Source: Desulfurococcales archaeon
GTDB lineage: Archaea; Thermoproteota; Thermoprotei_A; Sulfolobales; Desulfurococcaceae
Direction of reading: 5' to 3'
Assembly: GCA_015522345.1 (NCBI GenBank)
Contig: WAML01000038.1
Span: 1-5,488, forward strand
Length of the DNA: 5,488 nucleotides
Every line of letters starts with the position of its first letter. Within the stretch, counting starts at the first letter, position 1. A model generated the notes under the pieces. It worked only from the letters and a program-made list of their open reading frames with translations, searched no databases and was not told where the DNA came from. This document shows, one piece after another, positions 1-3,105 of this stretch. A program made the position numbers and the translations under genes.

Positions 1-39
1 AGATTGTCTAATGGATAGATTTGTGCTATAAACTTGAAA

Positions 40-1320
40 CTACGTTCTCTGACGCCTATATTTTCTTACATAAGCTAGAACTTCGTTTGCTCTAGGACCT
101 GCGAGAAGTTTAATCATTTCGTCTGTTAAATCGTATCCTAGAGCTATTCGTGCAGCATACTGCGGGTTATGCATGAATATTACGTGTAGAAATGGTATTA
201 CATCAGATTTTATGCGTGTTCTAGATGTTAGTAGTCTTCGAGAAAGTGCTTTTGCTATTCCTTCTCTAACTTCTCTCGTATGTTTAGTTTTAGCTAGTTT
301 AGATATTTTCTGCGGAAACTGGAATTTTGCAAATTTGAACTTATATCTCTTTCTAGAAAATGCTACACCAGGGCCAGCCATATCGAATACGTATGAGAGT
401 AGGTCCCAGCTACCAGATTTCCTTATTCTTCCAAGGTATACGTCTGCCCTACTTAATGCTTCAAAAGCTCTCCACATTTCCTCGGGATCACTATAGTACT
501 TGGGTATGTTCTCATTAATCCATTCTAGGAGTGTGTCGTAGTCTAGGTTGGCTTGTGTTACAGCAGTTTTTGCCTGCCATATATATCTGGCATTAAATAG
601 ATTTCTCAATGCTTCAAATGGATTGTATTCACGGTATCTATAGCCTAGTAGTGCTTGCACAAGACTTGCCGCGACTCTACCATATCCTTCTGCAACTGCC
701 TGTAGATCATTTATTGCACTTCTGAGATCGCCTTCGCTTCTTTTAGCAATCATTTTTAGAGCTTCTTCTTCACACTCTAGTTTTTCAGCCATACATATTC
801 TTCTAAGTACTATTAGTACATGTGTTTCACTTAATCTATTGAATCCTATGAGTTTAGAAACGTCTCTCAAAGGCCTTAACTTAGGATCCCAAGGATCATT
901 TGCAGTCATTACAACTGGGTATCTAGATTCATTTATTAACTCTATTATAGCGTCTAAAGCTCCTCTATCAGCCATACCCGATATTCCATCTACTTCGTCT
1001 AACAATATGATCTTTCCTCTAGCAAATAGACTTCTTTGCCGTGCTGCTGTTAATGCTATTCTTTCAATATCTTGTTTCCTCCTAAAATCACTAGCATTCA
1101 TTTCTACAAGCTCTAGTCTAAATTCATTAGCTGCTGCTTCTACGAGACTTGTTTTACCGCATCCAGCTGGCCCGTATAGTAGAGCTGCTTTTTTATCTGG
1201 TTTACCAGTCAGCCAAGCCTTAAGCCATAGTGTAAAATCTCTTTTGGCACTATCTTGGTCAACTACATCAGCTATTTTCTTAGGCCTATACTTTATTATC
1301 CATGGGATCTTTTTAGTCAT
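40..1320 (-). CDS. rfcL: Replication factor C large subunit (clamp loader)
   Basis: This is the large subunit of the archaeal clamp loader, which with four copies of the small subunit opens PCNA and loads it on primer-template DNA using ATP. Seen in the 426-residue product: the N-terminal WIIKYRPKKIADVVDQ box; Walker A GPAGCGKT at about 50-57; Walker B IILLDEVD at about 104-111; sensor 1 Asn at about 141; LRPLR at about 148-152, where small subunits carry SRC; sensor 2 GDLRSAIND from about 197; then an alpha-helical collar domain. The missing SRC arginine finger and the length (crenarchaeal RfcL is about 400 residues) identify it as the large subunit. The start is ATG at 1320. A GTG at 1326 would add two residues, but it overlaps both the Shine-Dalgarno and the rfcS stop codon. 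It lies 2 nt after rfcS, so translation is probably coupled. The protein ends in a basic tail (RKYRRQRT) without a recognisable PCNA-binding PIP box. Confidence 0.96.
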   Translation of the reverse strand: MTKKIPWIIKYRPKKIADVVDQDSAKRDFTLWLKAWLTGKPDKKAALLYGPAGCGKTSLVEAAANEFRLELVEMNASDFRRKQDIERIALTAARQRSLFARGKIILLDEVDGISGMADRGALDAIIELINESRYPVVMTANDPWDPKLRPLRDVSKLIGFNRLSETHVLIVLRRICMAEKLECEEEALKMIAKRSEGDLRSAINDLQAVAEGYGRVAASLVQALLGYRYREYNPFEALRNLFNARYIWQAKTAVTQANLDYDTLLEWINENIPKYYSDPEEMWRAFEALSRADVYLGRIRKSGSWDLLSYVFDMAGPGVAFSRKRYKFKFAKFQFPQKISKLAKTKHTREVREGIAKALSRRLLTSRTRIKSDVIPFLHVIFMHNPQYAARIALGYDLTDEMIKLLAGPRANEVLAYVRKYRRQRT

Positions 1321-1322
1321 TG

Positions 1323-2309
1323 TCACACCTTAAACTTGCGCCCTACATACGCTAGTCTTGCTAAGAAGGCGTTTAACTGGATCTCGTCATCTGCTCCTTC
1401 AACTAATCTAAACTGTATTTCACCTGCATAATCAGCTATCATTACCTTATATTCTTCGGGGAGCTTTATTTCTCCACTAAATATTTCTCTATGTATCTGC
1501 TTTATTATATCAAGTCCTGATAGACCATAGTTTATCATTAAGTCTCTAAGTTTTGCTCTAGCTTCTTCAAATCTTCCATCTAAGGCTAGTTTAATCATTT
1601 CACGTACTTCTCTCGGATGAGCTAGTCCTACTACTTTATAGACGGATTCTACTGTTACTTTACCTAGTGCTGCAGCTGCCTGCAATATGTTGATAGCTCT
1701 TCTCATATCTCCTTCGCTTATCTCGTATATTGTCTCTAAGGCATTGATATCGTATTCTACATTTTCTTGATCAGCAATCCACTTTAGTCTACCAACTACA
1801 TCTTCTTTCTTCAAAGGCGTGAACCTGAATACAGCGCACCTACTTTGTATAGGCTCAATTATCTTACTTGGATAATTAGCTATCAGTATGAATCGTGTGT
1901 TCGCAGTATACATTTCCATGAGTCTTCTAAGAGCTTGTTGTGCATCGGCAGTCATGTTATCTGCTTCATCTAATAGAACTATTTTAAAAGGTATTTCACC
2001 GGGTACTCGAGTTCTTGCAAATTCCTTTACCTTACTCCTTATAACATCTATACCTCTTTCATCGCTGGCGTTGAGTTCGAGCATGTATCTATGATATTCT
2101 TCTCCATAGAGGTCATGTGCTAGACAATGTGCTGCAGTAGTTTTTCCTGTCCCCGGAGGACCTGCGAATAAGAGGTGAGGCATATTCTTTTCTTCTACAA
2201 ACTTCTTTAGCCTTGAAACTATTTCTTCTTGGTTAACTATTTCATCAAGGGTTCTCGGCCTATACTTCTCTGCCCATAGTAGTTCAGCTAGAACTTCTCT
2301 CGAAGCCAA
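1323..2309 (-). CDS. rfcS: Replication factor C small subunit (clamp loader)
   Basis: This is the small subunit of the clamp loader, present four times in the archaeal RFC pentamer and providing most of its ATPase sites. Seen in the 328-residue product: LLWAEKYRPRTLDEIVNQ at 10-26; Walker A GPPGTGKT at 50-57; the LELNASDERG box at about 77-86; Walker B IVLLDEAD at 110-117; sensor 1 Asn145; the SRC motif at 156-158 with arginine finger Arg157; sensor 2 GDMRRAIN from about 200; and a helical collar domain to the end. Length and motif order are normal for archaeal RfcS and all catalytic residues I looked for are present. The start codon is TTG at 2309, supported by an AGGTG 6 nt upstream and by the expected N-terminus. 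It is the first gene of a leftward rfcS-rfcL operon and ends in TGA, 2 nt before the rfcL ATG. Confidence 0.98.
   Translation of the reverse strand: MASREVLAELLWAEKYRPRTLDEIVNQEEIVSRLKKFVEEKNMPHLLFAGPPGTGKTTAAHCLAHDLYGEEYHRYMLELNASDERGIDVIRSKVKEFARTRVPGEIPFKIVLLDEADNMTADAQQALRRLMEMYTANTRFILIANYPSKIIEPIQSRCAVFRFTPLKKEDVVGRLKWIADQENVEYDINALETIYEISEGDMRRAINILQAAAALGKVTVESVYKVVGLAHPREVREMIKLALDGRFEEARAKLRDLMINYGLSGLDIIKQIHREIFSGEIKLPEEYKVMIADYAGEIQFRLVEGADDEIQLNAFLARLAYVGRKFKV
1326..1330 (-). promoter_or_regulatory. Shine-Dalgarno of rfcL inside the rfcS 3' end
   Basis: The minus strand reads AAGGTGTGACAATG. AGGTG is complementary to the 3' end of crenarchaeal 16S rRNA, ends 5 nt before the ATG at 1320, and sits in the last two sense codons of rfcS. 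It favours the ATG over the in-frame GTG, which is itself part of this motif, and suggests coupled translation of the two subunits. Confidence 0.75.
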
Positions 2310-2315
2310 GTTCTA

Positions 2316-2320
2316 CACCT
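2316..2320 (-). promoter_or_regulatory. Shine-Dalgarno of rfcS deciding a TTG start
   Basis: AGGTG on the minus strand lies 6 nt upstream of the TTG at 2309. No ATG or GTG stands in a better position and the resulting N-terminus matches the RfcS family, so TTG is the likely initiator. Confidence 0.7.
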
Positions 2321-2361
2321 TATCTTCTTCCTCCATAGGTATAGTATGTTGTGTGTATAGA

Positions 2362-2370
2362 CTTTATACT
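2362..2370 (-). promoter_or_regulatory. Putative TATA box of the rfcS-rfcL operon
   Basis: The minus strand reads AGTATAAAG, a fair match to the crenarchaeal TATA box, about 55 nt upstream of the TTG start. With initiation about 25 nt downstream of the box, the leader would be about 30 nt and include the Shine-Dalgarno. An inverted repeat GTATA-gactt-TATAC (2355-2369) overlaps it. A second candidate is GATATAAGG, around 2374-2382. The call rests on position and motif only. Confidence 0.4.
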
Positions 2371-2404
2371 TAACCTTATATCTCTAGTTCAATAGATAAG
2401 TATC

Positions 2405-2413
2405 TTGTATAAT
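2405..2413 (+). promoter_or_regulatory. Putative TATA box of the gins23-mcm operon
   Basis: TTGTATAAT lies about 65-70 nt upstream of the preferred gins23 start, which would put initiation near 2435 and leave a leader of about 40 nt. A competing element, CTTATATC (2375-2382), is a better TATA match but would give a leader of about 70 nt containing the whole inverted repeat at 2432-2448. I cannot decide between them from sequence alone. Confidence 0.35.
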
Positions 2414-2431
2414 CCAGCATTTGAGTATTGT

Positions 2432-2448
2432 ATGTGACGCCATCACAT
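2432..2448. repeat. Perfect inverted repeat ahead of gins23
   Basis: ATGTGA and TCACAT are perfect 6-nt inverted arms around the 5-nt spacer CGCCA. As RNA, the stem could extend by a U-G and a G-C pair to 2430-2450. It ends about 10 nt before the gins23 Shine-Dalgarno, so it could be an operator on DNA or a hairpin in the leader. No second copy was seen in the window. Confidence 0.5.
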
Positions 2449-2458
2449 GCTCTCTAAA

Positions 2459-2465
2459 TGAGGTG
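2459..2465 (+). promoter_or_regulatory. Strong Shine-Dalgarno of gins23
   Basis: TGAGGTG is a full-length match to the crenarchaeal anti-Shine-Dalgarno and ends 10 nt before the ATG at 2476. It overlaps the upstream in-frame ATG at 2458, which therefore cannot be the start served by this site. This moves the start of the gene to 2476. Confidence 0.8.
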
Positions 2466-2475
2466 TTTACATAAT

Positions 2476-3060
2476 ATGGTGAGTCAAGATAATTTGTCAT
2501 CCGCTATTATAGAGTATGGTCTGAGAATCATATCTAGGGACTTTGAAGAAGAGAATGTAAGAGTTATCGTAGTCGAGAATATAGGGCCTATACTTACTCC
2601 TGAAGGAGTTATTGAATTAACTAAAGGCAGTGAATACGATCTCCCTAGATGGATTGCCTACAAACTAGTTGATAAGAAACTTGTGGAAATAAAGGATGAA
2701 GGTCTAGAACTCGAGAAACTAGCTAAAATAGCTTATACTGAAGAATCTACTCAAAGAAAAATCGAGTTCTCTAGAATACATAGATATTTTTATCATTTAG
2801 TTATCAAAGAGATAAATAAGCTATATAATAGATTTGAAGAAGAACGAAATACAAGAATTCTTATGGAGATCCAGAGGTTTGAAGACTATATTGATAGAAT
2901 AGGTTCGTCGAGGCTAAGAAAGATTGTTCGCCTCCTTTTCATAGAGCCTCCACAGGAAATAATTAATAAACTCAGTGAAGAAGAATTAGTGCTCTACAAT
3001 AATATAAAAAGTATGTTAAAGAAGTGGCTGAAGATACTGAGAGTAGAAAAAGGAGTTTAA
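2476..3060 (+). CDS. gins23: GINS complex subunit Gins23
   Basis: The product is the archaeal counterpart of eukaryotic Psf2/Psf3. With Gins15 (Gins51) it forms the GINS complex, which binds MCM and a RecJ-like protein to make the active replicative helicase. The 194-residue product has the domain order of the Gins23 type. A small beta-rich B domain comes first (about 27-72), including the family signature KGSEYDLPRWIAYKLVDKKLVEI within 50-72 (key residues Gly51, Leu56, Pro57, Trp59, Ala61). A charged, helical A domain follows to the C-terminus. Gins15 has the reverse order, so I favour Gins23. Sequence conservation in GINS is low, so the identification relies on the B-domain motif, the size and the position just before mcm, an arrangement known from Sulfolobus. 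The start is ATG 2476 because of the strong Shine-Dalgarno; starting at 2458 would add only six residues. Confidence 0.88.
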   Translation: MVSQDNLSSAIIEYGLRIISRDFEEENVRVIVVENIGPILTPEGVIELTKGSEYDLPRWIAYKLVDKKLVEIKDEGLELEKLAKIAYTEESTQRKIEFSRIHRYFYHLVIKEINKLYNRFEEERNTRILMEIQRFEDYIDRIGSSRLRKIVRLLFIEPPQEIINKLSEEELVLYNNIKSMLKKWLKILRVEKGV

Positions 3061-3061
3061 C

Positions 3062-3070
3062 ACTTTATAT
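3062..3070 (+). promoter_or_regulatory. Possible internal promoter for mcm
   Basis: ACTTTATAT in the 45-nt gap between gins23 and mcm resembles a crenarchaeal TATA box. Initiation about 25 nt downstream would fall near 3090, giving a short leader of about 15 nt before the TTG start of mcm. This could let mcm be transcribed separately from gins23. AT-rich gaps often show such matches by chance. Confidence 0.35.
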
Positions 3071-3105
3071 CTAGTATGTAGGTTAATAGAGGGAAGCTAG
3101 GTACA

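Larger units (their letters stand above)
2310..2475. promoter_or_regulatory. Divergent control region between rfcS and gins23
   Basis: This 166-bp AT-rich region is the largest non-coding stretch in the window and must hold promoters for both replication operons. I see TATA-like elements on each strand, a Shine-Dalgarno at each end and two short inverted repeats with 5-nt spacers (2355-2369 and 2432-2448). No tRNA-like structure, origin-recognition-box-like repeat or further ORF was found in it. Confidence 0.7.

Noticed and set aside
1..39. Readthrough extension of rfcL past its TAG, or a terminator
   Set aside because: The 13 further codons show no PIP box or other family sequence, and there is no clear T-rich terminator run on the minus strand. 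Nothing can be called here.
839..1333. Long open frame on the plus strand, antisense to rfcL
   Set aside because: It is a shadow of the rfcL reading frame. Its translation is low-complexity Ser/Leu-rich, with no family resemblance and no good ribosome-binding site. The same applies to the plus-strand frames at 173-496 and 1888-2094.
2433..2447. TGTGA/TCACA dyad as a CRP-type binding site
   Set aside because: The bacterial CRP consensus has a 6-nt spacer, here it is 5, and crenarchaea are not known to use CRP this way. The dyad is kept as an unexplained repeat only.
2458..2475. ATG at 2458 as start of gins23
   Set aside because: It overlaps the strong TGAGGTG Shine-Dalgarno, which is well placed for the ATG at 2476. 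The six extra residues (MRCLHN) add nothing recognisable.
2310..2475. Replication origin in the divergent region between replication genes
   Set aside because: I found no origin-recognition-box-like repeats, no long AT-only unwinding element and no adjacent cdc6/orc1 gene.
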